From CAVVEC01 sp963770485 (GTDB lineage Bacteria > Acidobacteriota > Terriglobia > Terriglobales > Acidobacteriaceae), in assembly GCA_963770485.1 (NCBI GenBank), contig CAVYPX010000014.1, positions 186,001 through 250,000 of the forward strand: DNA of 64,000 bases, written 5' to 3'. Under the pieces are notes generated by a model, which saw only the letters and a list, made by a program, of their open reading frames with translations, was not told where the DNA came from and did no database searches. Shown here piece by piece: positions 16,047 to 26,104 of this stretch. Numbering within the stretch: the stretch's first letter is position 1; each line of letters begins with the position of its first letter. The translations under genes and the position numbers were made by a program.

Positions 16047-16370
16047 TCATTCCAGAGCCAAAGCCATCTTCAGGGCCTGGTCCAATTCTGCAATCTTTGA
16101 GCGCGAGAGGAATCCGACGAAGTCTGTCAGTTGCACTTTGCGGAGGCTCACCAGATTGTCGCAGAGAATCCAGCTTTCATGTTTCAGGCCTTCATCAATG
16201 CCGACCGAGACCTGTGTTGAGAATCCGTGCCCGCGGGTGAAGATGGGCGCACAGACCACGGTGGCGAATCTAGAGTCGATGAGCGTCTGACGGCTCACCA
16301 CCACGAAACTCCGGTAAGGTTTAGGATCGTCGCCGGGTTGGTGAACGCGATAAATCTCGCCTCGCCTCAT
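16047..16370 (-). CDS. MazF/PemK-like mRNA interferase toxin
   Basis: 107 residues. It opens with RRGEIYRVHQPGDDPKPYR and continues with FVVVSRQTLI, VVCAPIF and LCDNLVSLRK, the usual order of MazF-fold strands. Such toxins cut mRNA at short sequences. The gene lies 12 bases after a ribbon-helix-helix antitoxin on the same strand, forming a compact type II pair. Active-site residues (the early arginine and a serine or threonine in the VVSRQT strand) appear kept, so it may be functional. Confidence 0.88.
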   Translation of the reverse strand: MRRGEIYRVHQPGDDPKPYRSFVVVSRQTLIDSRFATVVCAPIFTRGHGFSTQVSVGIDEGLKHESWILCDNLVSLRKVQLTDFVGFLSRSKIAELDQALKMALALE

Positions 16371-16382
16371 CGCCGTAGCCTG

Positions 16383-16616
16383 CTATTCTTCTGTTGCCTG
16401 GTAGCGGAGGACGTCCTCCACTTCTGGGTTCAGTTCGTCCGCGGCCCGGTTGATGAGCTCGAGATCACGAGCTTCAATCTGCGCCCGTTTCTGTCTGCGC
16501 AGGTACTGGGCCAGCACCGCTTCGATAAAAGCCGACCGCGATTGCTTCGATCCCGCAATGCGATCAATGCCAGCGAGTACCTCTTTTGAAAGTGTGATGG
16601 AAGTCTTCTCCTTCAT
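16383..16616 (-). CDS. Ribbon-helix-helix antitoxin partner of the MazF-like toxin
   Basis: 77 residues. The amino end KTSITLSKEVLAGIDRIAG and the following RSAFIEAVLAQYLRRQ form a CopG/MetJ-type ribbon-helix-helix DNA-binding domain. The acidic tail would bind the toxin. It is first in the operon, the normal order. A TACAAT hexamer ends 6 bases before the ATG, so transcription may begin at or next to the start codon, and the antitoxin may repress this promoter. Confidence 0.85.
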   Translation of the reverse strand: MKEKTSITLSKEVLAGIDRIAGSKQSRSAFIEAVLAQYLRRQKRAQIEARDLELINRAADELNPEVEDVLRYQATEE

Positions 16617-16638
16617 ACTACTATTGTACTACCGAGCC

Positions 16639-16712
16639 GGAAGCTAGTAACTAGTAGGTAGAAGCTGGCAGCCAGAAGCCAAGAGCGGACAGCTGAGAGC
16701 TGAAAGCTCTCC
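16639..16712. repeat. Word-repeat spacer (AGCTAGTA/AGAAGC type)
   Basis: Short degenerate words such as AGCTAGTAACTAGTAGGTAG, AGAAGC and GAGAGCTGAAAGCTCTC. The last forms a perfect small hairpin. It belongs to the same style of spacer as the heptamer elements but uses a different vocabulary. Confidence 0.65.
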
Positions 16713-16734
16713 TATGAGCTACAATCCAACTTTC

Positions 16735-17910
16735 ATGCTGCGCTACTTCACCTCCGGGGAATCTCACGGGGAGGCGCTGGTTGCCTTTCTCTCCGGAATG
16801 CCTGCCGGATTGAAAGTGGACCAGGCTTTCCTGGATCGCGAACTCTGGCGGCGCCAGCAAGGCTACGGCCGCGGCGGCCGCATGAAGATCGAGCGCGATA
16901 CCGCGCACATCCTCTCTGGGGTGCGCCACGGGATCACGATTGGCTCGCCGATTTCTATTCTGCTCGAAAATAAAGACTGGAAAAACTGGCAGGAATCGCT
17001 GCCGGTGGAAGAAGGCGATCCCGCCAAGCATAAACGAGTCGGTTCACCGCGGCCCGGGCACGCCGATCTGGCCGGAGCGCTCAAATACAATTTCCCGGAA
17101 GCCCGCTATGTGCTGGAACGCGCCTCGGCTCGCGAATCCGCCGCCCGAACGGCCATTGGGGGCTTGGCCAAACTGCTGTTGCGGGAGCTAGGCATCGAAG
17201 TCCTGAGCCACGTAACTTCAGTAGGCAGCGCCTCGATTGGGAGGGCAGAAATCTCATGGGATCAGGTCTCCGCTCTGCGCGAGCGTGAGGAGGTGTTGCT
17301 CAATTGCGCCGATGCTGACACCGAGCAGCGCATGAAGGAAGAAGTCGACCAGGCGCTCAAGACCGGGGATTCCGTCGGCGGCGTTTTTGAAGTGGTCGCT
17401 CACAATGTGCCGCCGGGACTGGGGACGTATGCACAGTGGGATGAGCGTCTCGACGCGCTACTGGCAGCCGCGGTCATGTCGCTGCAGGCGGTGAAAGCGG
17501 TTGAGATCGGCGCCGGAATCACTGCTGCCGCTTCCCCTGGCTCGGCCGTGCATGATGAGATAGGGTACAGTGATCCGGCGGGCTTCGCCGGATTCACTCG
17601 CCGCAGAAACAATGCCGGCGGAATTGAAGGAGGCGTCTCCAATGGAGAGGATATCCGGGTGCGCGGTTATCTCAAGCCCATTTCCACGCTGCGCCGCCCG
17701 CTGGAGTCCGTTGACTTTGCCACCCGCGAACCGGTCAAAGCCGCCTACGAACGCTCGGATGTTTGCGTAGTGCCCGCCGCGGGCGTGGCCGCGGAAGCTA
17801 TGGTGGCGTTAACTTTGGCTCGCTGTGCGCTGGAGAAATTCGGTGGCGACTCCCTGGGAGAAACCTTGCGCAACTTCGAAGGCTATTTGAAGCAGCTAAG
17901 AAACTACTAG
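16735..17910 (+). CDS. aroC: Chorismate synthase
   Basis: 391 residues from ATG 16735. The protein then begins MLRYFTSGESHGEAL, the usual family start; an in-frame ATG at 16714 would add seven residues. A TACAAT hexamer at 16720-16725 favours the later start. Typical motifs include the RRQQGYGRGGRMKIE stretch, GSPRPGHADLAGALKY and RASARESAARTA. The enzyme makes chorismate from EPSP using reduced FMN, the last common step of aromatic amino-acid synthesis. Seven bases separate it from def. Confidence 0.96.
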   Translation: MLRYFTSGESHGEALVAFLSGMPAGLKVDQAFLDRELWRRQQGYGRGGRMKIERDTAHILSGVRHGITIGSPISILLENKDWKNWQESLPVEEGDPAKHKRVGSPRPGHADLAGALKYNFPEARYVLERASARESAARTAIGGLAKLLLRELGIEVLSHVTSVGSASIGRAEISWDQVSALREREEVLLNCADADTEQRMKEEVDQALKTGDSVGGVFEVVAHNVPPGLGTYAQWDERLDALLAAAVMSLQAVKAVEIGAGITAAASPGSAVHDEIGYSDPAGFAGFTRRRNNAGGIEGGVSNGEDIRVRGYLKPISTLRRPLESVDFATREPVKAAYERSDVCVVPAAGVAAEAMVALTLARCALEKFGGDSLGETLRNFEGYLKQLRNY

Positions 17911-17917
17911 CTACGAC

Positions 17918-18430
17918 ATGATCTACAACATCGTAAAGTTTCTTAAAGATCCGGTCCTGGAACAGCCCGCGGAACCGGTTACTGTTTTTGACGATGAACT
18001 CAAGAAACTGGTCGAAGATATGTTCGAGTCCATGTACGAAGCTCATGGAGTCGGCCTCGCTGCACCGCAGATCGGGATTTCCAAGCGGCTGGCGGTCATC
18101 GACATCACCTTCAAAGAGGATCCCGAGGCCAAGTTAGTCTTGGCAAACCCGCAGATTATCCACACAGAGGGCAAGCACACGCAACCCGAAGGCTGTCTCA
18201 GCATTCCCGAATTTCGTGAGCCTGTGACTCGGGCCAGCAAGGTAACCATCCGGGCCCAGGACATCAACGGAAAATGGTACGAGAAGACCGGCGAAGACCT
18301 GTTGGCGCGCGCCTTCCTGCATGAAACCGACCATCTGAATGGCAAGCTTTACATCAGTCACATCAGCGCGCTGAAGCGGGACCTGATGAAGCGGAAGATT
18401 CGCAAGCGGATCAAGGCGGGGGAATGGTGA
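17918..18430 (+). CDS. def: Peptide deformylase
   Basis: 170 residues with all three family motifs: GVGLAAPQIG (44-53), EGCLSIPEF with metal ligand C93, and HETDHLNG (135-142) supplying the two histidines and catalytic glutamate. It removes the formyl group from new proteins. It sits directly upstream of fmt, the classic def-fmt pair, separated by a word-repeat spacer. Confidence 0.97.
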   Translation: MIYNIVKFLKDPVLEQPAEPVTVFDDELKKLVEDMFESMYEAHGVGLAAPQIGISKRLAVIDITFKEDPEAKLVLANPQIIHTEGKHTQPEGCLSIPEFREPVTRASKVTIRAQDINGKWYEKTGEDLLARAFLHETDHLNGKLYISHISALKRDLMKRKIRKRIKAGEW

Positions 18431-18516
18431 GAATTGAGTAATGTAGTAATTGGGTAATTTGGCAATTTGAAGACACTGCCTTCAATTACCTAATTACCAA
18501 ATTTCACAGTTACCCA
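18431..18516. repeat. AT-rich word-repeat palindrome between def and fmt
   Basis: The left arm is made of GTAATTGGGTAATTTGGCAA-type words and the right arm of the complementary TTACCTAATTACCAAATT. About ten bases separate the arms. It could form a hairpin in the def-fmt transcript. Its AT-rich vocabulary is unlike that of the GGAGTCA elements although the design is the same. Confidence 0.75.
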
Positions 18517-19470
18517 ATGCCTACCTCCCTCAACCTGATCTTCTGCGGGACCCCGGGTTTTGCTGTCCCTGCACTGGAAAAGCTGGTTGACGCGGGATTC
18601 GCCGTTCGTCTGGTCGTCACCCAGCCGGACCGGCCCCGTGGACGCGGCATGGAACTGGCTCCGTCTCCGGTTAAGCAGCGAGCGATCGAGCTCGGCTTGC
18701 CCGTCACGCAGCCGGAGAAGATCAAGAACAACGATGAGTTTCGTGCGCAACTCGCCGCGCTCCAGCCTGATGCAATCATTGTAGTCGGCTATGGACGGAG
18801 CCTTCCCCAGTGGATGATCGATCTGCCGCGCCTCGGCAACATCAACCTGCATGCGTCGTTGTTGCCCAAGTACCGCGGCGCCGCGCCGATTCAGTGGGCC
18901 ATTGCTAATGGTGAATCCACCACCGGCGTGACTACGATGCTCATTGACGCTGGACTCGATACCGGCGACGTCTTACTGCAGAAGGACGTGCCGATCTTGC
19001 CTGAAGATACTTCCGAGACTCTGGCGCCACGCTTAGCCACAATTGGAGCCAACTTAATGGTCGAGACCTTGCAGGCACTGCAGGCCGGAACGGTTCACCC
19101 CCGTCCCCAGGACCACACGAAGGCGACTCTTGCTCCGATTCTGAAGAAGGAAGACGGGCGGATCGACTTCCACCGCTCCGCACAAGAAATTTGCAATCGC
19201 CTGCGCGGATTCCAGCCTTGGCCGGGTGCCTTCACGAATTTTCGTAAAAGGAATCTGCACGTCTGGAGCGCGCGACCTGCCGACTATCGCCTCGCGGAAG
19301 GCGCGCTAGGCATCGAAGGTGATCAATTGATTGTAGGGTGTGGTGGAAGCAAATCTCTGGAACTGCTCGAAGTACAGCCAGAGGGCAAGAGGCGCATGAC
19401 CGCACGTGACTTCGTTCACGGCTATCGTCCTCACAGCGGCGAACTGCTTGGCTTCTTGGAAATCACATGA
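18517..19470 (+). CDS. fmt: Methionyl-tRNA formyltransferase
   Basis: 317 residues, usual length. The formyl-transferase fold opens with NLIFCGTPGFAVPAL. The folate-site motif is INLHASLLPKYRGAAPIQWA, with the catalytic asparagine and histidine, followed by TGVTTMLIDAGLDTGD. A C-terminal OB-like domain carries RLRGFQPWPGAF. It formylates initiator Met-tRNA and is partner of def just upstream. Confidence 0.97.
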   Translation: MPTSLNLIFCGTPGFAVPALEKLVDAGFAVRLVVTQPDRPRGRGMELAPSPVKQRAIELGLPVTQPEKIKNNDEFRAQLAALQPDAIIVVGYGRSLPQWMIDLPRLGNINLHASLLPKYRGAAPIQWAIANGESTTGVTTMLIDAGLDTGDVLLQKDVPILPEDTSETLAPRLATIGANLMVETLQALQAGTVHPRPQDHTKATLAPILKKEDGRIDFHRSAQEICNRLRGFQPWPGAFTNFRKRNLHVWSARPADYRLAEGALGIEGDQLIVGCGGSKSLELLEVQPEGKRRMTARDFVHGYRPHSGELLGFLEIT

Positions 19471-19508
19471 CCGCAACTGAGAACCGGGAACCGAGAACTG
19501 ATAACTGA

Positions 19509-20843
19509 ATGTCCATCTCTCCTGCCCGGGCCGCCGCTTTCGACATTCTTCTCCAAGTTGAGAAAGCGGGTGCTTACGCGTCCGAACTTCTGCACTCTGT
19601 GAGCTATGCGGAGCTTTCCGCTGCCGATCATGGCCTCGCAACCGAGTTGGTGATGGGCGTTCTCCGCTGGCAATCGCTGCTGGACAAGCGCATTGCCGAG
19701 CGGTCTTCCCAGAAATTGACCAGACTCGATCCCGAAGTACTCATAGCTCTCCGGTTAGCCGCTTATCAGTTGTTGTTTCTGGACCGTGTCCCCGAACGCG
19801 CCGCTGTGCATGAGAGCGTCGAACTGGTGAAGCGCGCCCGGAAGCGATCTGCGGTGCCTTTTGCCAATGCGGTGCTGCGCAAGTTTGCGGGCCTCGCTAG
19901 ACCAGGCTGGTTCGCAGCAATCGCCAGCGCAAGAACGCCATCGGAATTGTCCGAGTCTTCCGCGCATCCGCTTTGGCTGGTTGAACGCTGGGCTGAGCAA
20001 TTCGGTTTTGGCGCGGTTCAGCGAATTTGCGCTTACGATCAACGGGTTCCAGAAACCGTCATCACGGTTCGGGATCGCGTCATTGAGGATGAACTTAAGA
20101 ACCAGAACATAAAACTTGCTCCAGGCCGGTTGCTGGCCTCCGCTCGTCGCGTGGCCGCTGGCGATCTCACCCGCACTCGTCCCTTCCTCGAAGGCCGAGC
20201 GATGGTCCAGGACGAGGGGTCACAACTGGTAGCTCTGCTGGTCGGAGAAGGATCCAATATCCTCGACTGTTGCGCCGCCCCCGGAGGGAAAACGCGAGCG
20301 ATCGTCGAGCGCAATCCATACGCGACAATCGTTGCCGCCGAATTGCATCCTCATCGCGCACGCTTGTTGCGGAAACTGGTCGTGGCGAAGAAGGTTCAGG
20401 TCATCGCCGCCGACGCCCGCCAGCTGCCGCTCGGCGCATTCTTCGACCGTGTGCTTGCCGACGTTCCGTGCTCCGGCACGGGCACGCTGGCTCACAATCC
20501 TGAGATCAAATGGCGGCTCAAACCAGAGGATTTGGCTGATCTTGAGAGACGCCAGGTCGGCATTCTGCGATCAGCTATGCAGCACGTAGCCCCCGGTGGA
20601 CGGCTCGTGTACTCGACCTGCTCATTGGAAAGAGAAGAGAATCTAGAAGTAGTTGAGAGCGCGCTTTCGGCGGACTCGTCTTTTCGCGTGCTCGATTGCC
20701 GGTTAGAGCTGGAGCGGCTGCGTTCACAAGGAGAACTCGTGTGGCAGGATATTCCCTCGCTGACCAGAGGACCGTTTCTACAGACGATCCCAGGCGTGCA
20801 TCCCTGTGACGGTTTCTTCGCGGCAATCCTAGAAAAAATCTAA
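19509..20843 (+). CDS. rsmB: 16S rRNA (cytosine-967-C5)-methyltransferase
   Basis: 444 residues. A NusB-like RNA-binding domain occupies about 1-140. The SAM-dependent methyltransferase follows with the signature CCAAPGGKT, then ADVPCSGTG with the catalytic cysteine and STCSLEREEN with the second cysteine. The def-fmt-rsmB order is common in bacteria. The spacer before it (19471-19508) is another word-repeat spacer of GAACCGGGAACCGAGAACTG style. Confidence 0.96.
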   Translation: MSISPARAAAFDILLQVEKAGAYASELLHSVSYAELSAADHGLATELVMGVLRWQSLLDKRIAERSSQKLTRLDPEVLIALRLAAYQLLFLDRVPERAAVHESVELVKRARKRSAVPFANAVLRKFAGLARPGWFAAIASARTPSELSESSAHPLWLVERWAEQFGFGAVQRICAYDQRVPETVITVRDRVIEDELKNQNIKLAPGRLLASARRVAAGDLTRTRPFLEGRAMVQDEGSQLVALLVGEGSNILDCCAAPGGKTRAIVERNPYATIVAAELHPHRARLLRKLVVAKKVQVIAADARQLPLGAFFDRVLADVPCSGTGTLAHNPEIKWRLKPEDLADLERRQVGILRSAMQHVAPGGRLVYSTCSLEREENLEVVESALSADSSFRVLDCRLELERLRSQGELVWQDIPSLTRGPFLQTIPGVHPCDGFFAAILEKI

Positions 20844-20996
20844 TTCACCACAGAGACACGGAGACAGAGAGAGGAATCGGGAGACTCGAATTGCGGTTAA
20901 GAGTAAAGAAAGAGCCTCGCGAGATACGGTAGGCGTGAAGTCAACTACTAGGATTTTCGTCACATTCGGTCTCTGTGCCTCCGTAATGATTCGTGT

Positions 20997-21755
20997 TTAT
21001 CGAACTTCGAAGTTCACCGCTGCGCCCGCAGCGATCTTCCCTCCCGCGGCGGGATTCTGGGAGACGATAACGCTGGCTGGCGACGGCTGCGGAGGAGGCG
21101 GGGACGAAGCGGGCGGTGCTGCCATCGGCAAATTTTCAGGTGACGCAGCCATTGTGACGCTTCCCACACGGAGCCCCGCGTCCTGCAAAACCAGGGTCAC
21201 GCCGCCCAAGGATTGGCCAACAAAACTGGGCATGACGAATGCCTGCGGTTGAGAAGGTTCAGTTGCCAGCAGGCTGATCTTGGGGGCCGAAACTCCACTG
21301 GCATTCGGCGGCGGGCTTTGGGCCAGCACCTGGTCGGCCGGGATGCCCGGAATTCCCAGTTGAGCAACCGCAGCCACATCCAAGCCTCGGCGGCGGATGT
21401 TCATTTCGGCGGCGCGCTGCGTTTCCCCGAGCACGTTGGGAATTGCCACACGCTGCGGTCCTAGGCTCTCGGCAACCCGAATCTGCCAGCCCCGGCGAAT
21501 TTGCGCGCCAGCCGGCGGAAGTTGCGAGAGAATTCTGCCTTCCGGCACTGTGGCGCTGTAGTACTGACGCTCGACGTCCATCGGAAACCCGCTAGCTTCG
21601 GCAATTCTCCGGCCTTCCAAAGGAGTCTTGCCCACCAGGTCGGGGACGGCTACTTCGCGTCCGTGAATCGCAAGACGCATGGCGGTCAGCGCCGAAAACA
21701 GCGCCACCACGAGCAGCACCAGCGCCAGCAGGATGAATCGGAAAAACGATTTCAT
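20997..21755 (-). CDS. Membrane-anchored PASTA-domain protein
   Basis: 252 residues from ATG 21755. A single amino-terminal membrane helix (FFRFILLALVLLVVALFSAL) is followed by three PASTA repeats, each opening with a VPDLVGKT/IPNVLGET/MPSFVGQS-type strand and ending near an SQLPPAG/AQSPPP/SQNPAAG turn. A Pro/Ser-rich linker lies before the last turn. PASTA domains bind cell-wall muropeptides in kinases and PBPs; no kinase or transpeptidase domain is present here. It is convergent with rsmB and divergent from recQ. A TATAAT hexamer lies 12 bases before the start. Confidence 0.85.
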   Translation of the reverse strand: MKSFFRFILLALVLLVVALFSALTAMRLAIHGREVAVPDLVGKTPLEGRRIAEASGFPMDVERQYYSATVPEGRILSQLPPAGAQIRRGWQIRVAESLGPQRVAIPNVLGETQRAAEMNIRRRGLDVAAVAQLGIPGIPADQVLAQSPPPNASGVSAPKISLLATEPSQPQAFVMPSFVGQSLGGVTLVLQDAGLRVGSVTMAASPENLPMAAPPASSPPPPQPSPASVIVSQNPAAGGKIAAGAAVNFEVR

Positions 21756-21856
21756 TTCGTGCGTCTGATTATAGCCCGCCTCTTTTGGCACTGCTGGCGC
21801 ACATAACGCAGGGGCGCATCGTTATGCATGCGCCGGCAGCACATATACTGTTCTCT

Positions 21857-23742
21857 ATGTCCCCCGAGACGGACTTGCTGAGCCCATTGCAACGCTACTG
21901 GGGCTACGATTCGTTTCGTCCTTTGCAGGAGCAGGTCGTGCGCAGCCTGCTGGGAGGGCGGGATACCTGCGTGGTCATGCCCACCGGCGGCGGCAAGTCA
22001 CTCTGCTACCAGTTGCCCGCACTGGTGATGGGACAAACCGTGATCGTGATTTCGCCCTTGATCGCGTTGATGCAAGACCAGGCAACCCAGCTGGCACAAA
22101 TGGGGATTCCAGCCGCCGTGCTGAACAGCTCGTTGCCGGGCGACGTGCAATCCCAGGTCATGCGCGAAGGCGCGGGCCGGCGAGTACCGGCTGCTGTATC
22201 TTTCGCCCGAGCGTTTGGCGCGCCCCGATACGGTTGGCTGGCTGCAGGGCGTTCCGGTCGCATTCTTCGCCATCGATGAGGCGCACTGCATCTCGGAATG
22301 GGGGCACGAATTTCGCCCCGAATACCGCCAGTTGAGCAGCCTGCGCGCCCATTTTCCTGACCGGCCCATCGCCGCTTTTACGGCGAGCGCCACCCGGCGG
22401 GTGCGGCACGACATCCTTAATCAGCTTCAATTGCGCGATCCGGACAAATACATTGCCAGCTTTCATCGGCCGAATCTTCGATACGTGGTCCACGAATGCG
22501 ATGGGCGCACGCAGCCGAATCTGCTGGTCAACGCGTTGCGCAAATATTCGGAGAGCAACGTCATCGTCTACGCGCCGACGATTGCCCGAGTTGAAAGCAC
22601 GGTGGACTTTCTCGAAGAACAGGGAATTCCGGCCATTGCCTATCACGGCAAGATGGAAACGGACACCAGGAGGCGCAACCAGGAACGTTGGATGTCGGAC
22701 GAGGTGCGCGTGCTGGTGGGTACGATCGCCTTCGGGTTAGGCATCAATAAGGCTGCGGTGCGAGCCGTCGTTCATCTTTCGCTGCCCAAATCCATCGAGC
22801 AGTATTACCAGGAGGCAGGACGCGCCGGGCGGGACGGACTTCCCGCCGATTGCATTCTGCTCTGGCAAAAACGCGACTGCAGGATTGCTGGCGCACTTCA
22901 TCGAGCAAGTCACCGATCCCACGGAGAAAGAGCGGGCCTGGCAGCGCTATCACGCCATCCGCCGCTTTGCCGAAGCGGCCAGTTGCCGGCATCGCCAGAT
23001 CTGCCTGCATTTCGGTGAGACGCCAAAATGGACTTCCTGCGGCGCCTGCGACGTGTGCGGCTGCAAACTCGATTGGCTTCCGGAACCTGAGCAGAGGGAT
23101 GGAGCGAAGCGCGGCAGGGCTGCATTGTCAGTTGTCAGTGCGCCGGTAGAAAAGCCAGTCGCCGGGGATGCTGACCCCGATCTGCGCGAGTATCTTCGCG
23201 AGTGGCGGCGAGCGACTGCCCGGCAGGCTGGGATTCCGGCTTTTGTCGTTCTGCACGATTCTTCGCTGGACGAAATTTGCCGGAAACGTCCCAGATTCTT
23301 TGCCGACCTTCGTCAGATCTCGGGGATTGGCGAGCGCAAGGCTGAGTTGTACGGCCAGCCGATCCTGGATGCCTTGGAGCGGTTTCGCAATGGCGCGCGA
23401 GCCAATACTGCAATGGAGCGGCGATCCAAGCCCGCCGAGGAAACCATGCAATTGCTTGCGGCGGGCCGCAGCTTCGATGAGATCGCTAAAATCCGCGGCC
23501 GGCAACTGCGGTCGGTAGTTGATCTGGTTGCCAATCTGGTGGAAAAGGGAGAGTTCGAGTTTCAGCCCGCGTGGCTCGATGGCGGCAAACGAGCAAGCAT
23601 CGAAGCAGCGTGCGGTCGTCTGGGTTTGGAGTGGCTCAAGCCGCTTAAGGAAGCGCTGCCGCCAGAAATCACCTTTGAAGAAATTCGCCTGGTAGTCGCG
23701 CATCTGCGGCGAGAACTGGGAAACCGAAAGACTGGTTCCTAG
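21857..23742 (+). pseudogene. recQ: RecQ-family ATP-dependent DNA helicase, two frameshifts
   Basis: Three consecutive frames give one RecQ. The first (from ATG 21857) carries YWGYDSFRPLQEQVV, the Walker A PTGGGKSLCYQ and SPLIALMQDQ. An extra base at 22169-22170 leads into the second, with IDEAHCISEWGHEFRPEY, TASAT and EAGRAGRDG. An extra base at about 22878 leads into the third, with the zinc cysteines (CRHRQIC, CGACDVC), an HRDC domain (DLRQISGIGERKAELYG) and a C-terminal helix-turn-helix domain. All domains are complete and well preserved, which favours either sequence error or very recent inactivation. TATACT ends 7 bases before the ATG. Confidence 0.88.
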
Positions 23743-23838
23743 CGCAGGTTCCTGCAAACGTCGGTTCAGCTAATGTAGGCGCGGGCGTCCCCGCCCGTGC
23801 GGCGCCCGAGTTGAAAATCACTCTTAGTCAGAGCTTTC

Positions 23839-26067
23839 TCAATGCGCCTCTTCCTCCGCCGGCGCGGTATCCGGCGTATCGACTTTCTGCGCCACGGCGC
23901 TTGGCGGCGTTTCCGGCGAGGGCTGAAATTCTCCCGGATCTTTCCCTGCCAGCGCAACCTTCATGAAGTCCATCCAAATAGGAAGCGCGGCGCGAGCGCC
24001 GCTTTCTTTTTCTCCTAATGACTTTTTCTCGTCGTAACCGATCCATACGCCCGTAGTCATTCCCGGGGAGAATCCAATGAACCACGCGTCGGTAAAATCG
24101 TTCGTCGTACCGGTTTTCCCCGCCAGCGGATATTTCATGCTGGCCGCGGCAATTCCCGTTCCATGCAGCACAACTTCCCGCAGCATGGAGGTCATGATGC
24201 GCGAGGTGCGGGCGCTAATCACGTCTTTCACGTCGGGGAAATCTTCCTCCAGAACCCGGCCTTCGTAGTCCTCTACCTTGGTGATATACCGCGGTGCGAT
24301 ATGAACGCCGTCGTTGGGAAACACGCTGAAGGCAGAAGTCTGCTCGAAGAGCGTAACTTCCGCTGCGCCCAGAGCCACGGGCAGGTACGGCGGCATGTTT
24401 GACGTGATCCCGAAGCGGTGAGCGTAGTCAATCACAGTCTTAATTCCGATTCTGTCCGCCAGCTTCAACGCGGGAATATTACGCGATTGAGCCAGCGCCC
24501 GCCGCAGCGTGATCGTGCCTTCAAACTTCTCGTCGTAGTTGTGCGGAATGTAAGGACCGGAGGCTGTCTCAAAAGTCACCGGCGCATCCAGGATCGTGTC
24601 GTCCGGCTTCGCGCCTTGATCGATGGCCGCTGTGTACACATACGGTTTGAAAGACGATCCTACTTGCCGCAATGCTTGTGTGGCGCGATTGAACTTGGAC
24701 TCGGCAAAGTCGCGCCCGCCGACCATCGCCTTGATCTCTCCCGTCGCGTTGTCAATTGCAATCAGGGCGCCCTGCGCGCCCGAGTCCTGCTCCAAGCTGA
24801 CACGCGCTTTACCGTCGGCGCCAAGCCCGGTAACTTTCACGTACACGACATCACCGGGCTTCACCATGTCTTGCAGCTTACGTTTCGTCCACACTGCGTC
24901 GGCCTGAGTTACGGTTGCTGTATACCGGCCAAACTTGATCGCCGCCGACGCCGGAGTAACCGCCGTGACTAGCCCATGGATATAGCCGTTGACCTCGGGT
25001 TCATCCTCCCAATCCGGATGCTGATAGCTGGCAAGCGTTACGCCTCCGGTTAACACGTTCTCGAGGTGACCTTTCCATCCGTGGCGCCGCTCATAGGCGG
25101 CCAGCCCATCCAGCACTGCCTGGTTCGCGGTCCGCTGCAAATCCATATCGAGCGAGGTGTACACGCGCAATCCACCCTCGTGCACCTGGTCGCTGCCGTA
25201 CTTATTTTCCAGATAGCGGCGAATCTCCTCGACAAAATACGGCGCCAGCGAGTTGGGATCTTGCTGTAACTTCAGCTGTAGGGCCTGGTTTCTCGCCTCG
25301 GTGGCCCGCTGCGCCGTGATCTTGCCGTCCTCCAGCATGGCATTGATCACCAAGTTGCGCCGCTTGATCGCCCGATCGGGATGATTGATGGGCGAATAGA
25401 GTCCCGGTGCTTTGGGCAACCCTGCAAGGAGCGCGGCTTCATCGAGCGTGAGTTGCTTTGCGGGTTTGCTGAAGTAATATTCGGACGCTGCCTCAAAACC
25501 GTAAACTCCATGGCCGAGAAAAATCTGGTTGGCGTAAAGAGTGAAGATCTGCTCTTTGGTAAAGCGTCGCTCGATTTGAATGGCGAGTAAAGCTTCTTCA
25601 ATTTTGCGATGAAAGGAGCGATCCGGCGAAAGGAACAAATTGCGCGCGAGTTGCATGGTCAGAGTCGATGCTCCCTGCACCCTCCCGCCAGACTCGATGT
25701 CGCGGTACGCTGCCCCCGCGATGCGCCAAACATTAATGCCCCAATGGCGATAGAAGTCCTTGTCCTCGATGGAGATCAGGGCATCGCGCAGCACGGGCGG
25801 ATAGTCGTTATAGGTCGCGACCACTCGACGCTGCAGCGCGAACGAGCCGATGACTCGCCCGTGGTCGTCGTAGAGTTCGGTGATGGAACTGGGACGGTAA
25901 TGCTCCAATTGCTCGACTTGTGGAATATCAGTGGAGTAGACCAGCAGCAAGCCGGCCGTGGCTCCCACCAGCACCGAAACCAGAAGCAGCAAGCCAAACA
26001 GGACGCGGCCCACGAGCTTCCGCCCGGCAACTTCAACCGGTGGAATGTCTTGGTAAGCGACATTCAT
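23839..26067 (-). CDS. Penicillin-binding protein 1A (bifunctional class A)
   Basis: 742 residues. A short cytoplasmic segment and a membrane helix (about 20-45) precede the GT51 transglycosylase with SIEDKDFYRHWG, QGASTLTMQLARN and KIEEALLAIQIE. After an OB-like linker the transpeptidase carries GSSFKPYVYTAA with the serine nucleophile, SRNIPALKL and the KTGTT box. It polymerises and cross-links peptidoglycan at the inner membrane. The Pro/Glu-rich tail (PSPETPPSAVAQ) is likely disordered. Confidence 0.96.
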   Translation of the reverse strand: MNVAYQDIPPVEVAGRKLVGRVLFGLLLLVSVLVGATAGLLLVYSTDIPQVEQLEHYRPSSITELYDDHGRVIGSFALQRRVVATYNDYPPVLRDALISIEDKDFYRHWGINVWRIAGAAYRDIESGGRVQGASTLTMQLARNLFLSPDRSFHRKIEEALLAIQIERRFTKEQIFTLYANQIFLGHGVYGFEAASEYYFSKPAKQLTLDEAALLAGLPKAPGLYSPINHPDRAIKRRNLVINAMLEDGKITAQRATEARNQALQLKLQQDPNSLAPYFVEEIRRYLENKYGSDQVHEGGLRVYTSLDMDLQRTANQAVLDGLAAYERRHGWKGHLENVLTGGVTLASYQHPDWEDEPEVNGYIHGLVTAVTPASAAIKFGRYTATVTQADAVWTKRKLQDMVKPGDVVYVKVTGLGADGKARVSLEQDSGAQGALIAIDNATGEIKAMVGGRDFAESKFNRATQALRQVGSSFKPYVYTAAIDQGAKPDDTILDAPVTFETASGPYIPHNYDEKFEGTITLRRALAQSRNIPALKLADRIGIKTVIDYAHRFGITSNMPPYLPVALGAAEVTLFEQTSAFSVFPNDGVHIAPRYITKVEDYEGRVLEEDFPDVKDVISARTSRIMTSMLREVVLHGTGIAAASMKYPLAGKTGTTNDFTDAWFIGFSPGMTTGVWIGYDEKKSLGEKESGARAALPIWMDFMKVALAGKDPGEFQPSPETPPSAVAQKVDTPDTAPAEEEAH

Positions 26068-26104
26068 TGGAGATTAAGCTCAGGATAGCAGGGTTAGCAG
26101 AGGT

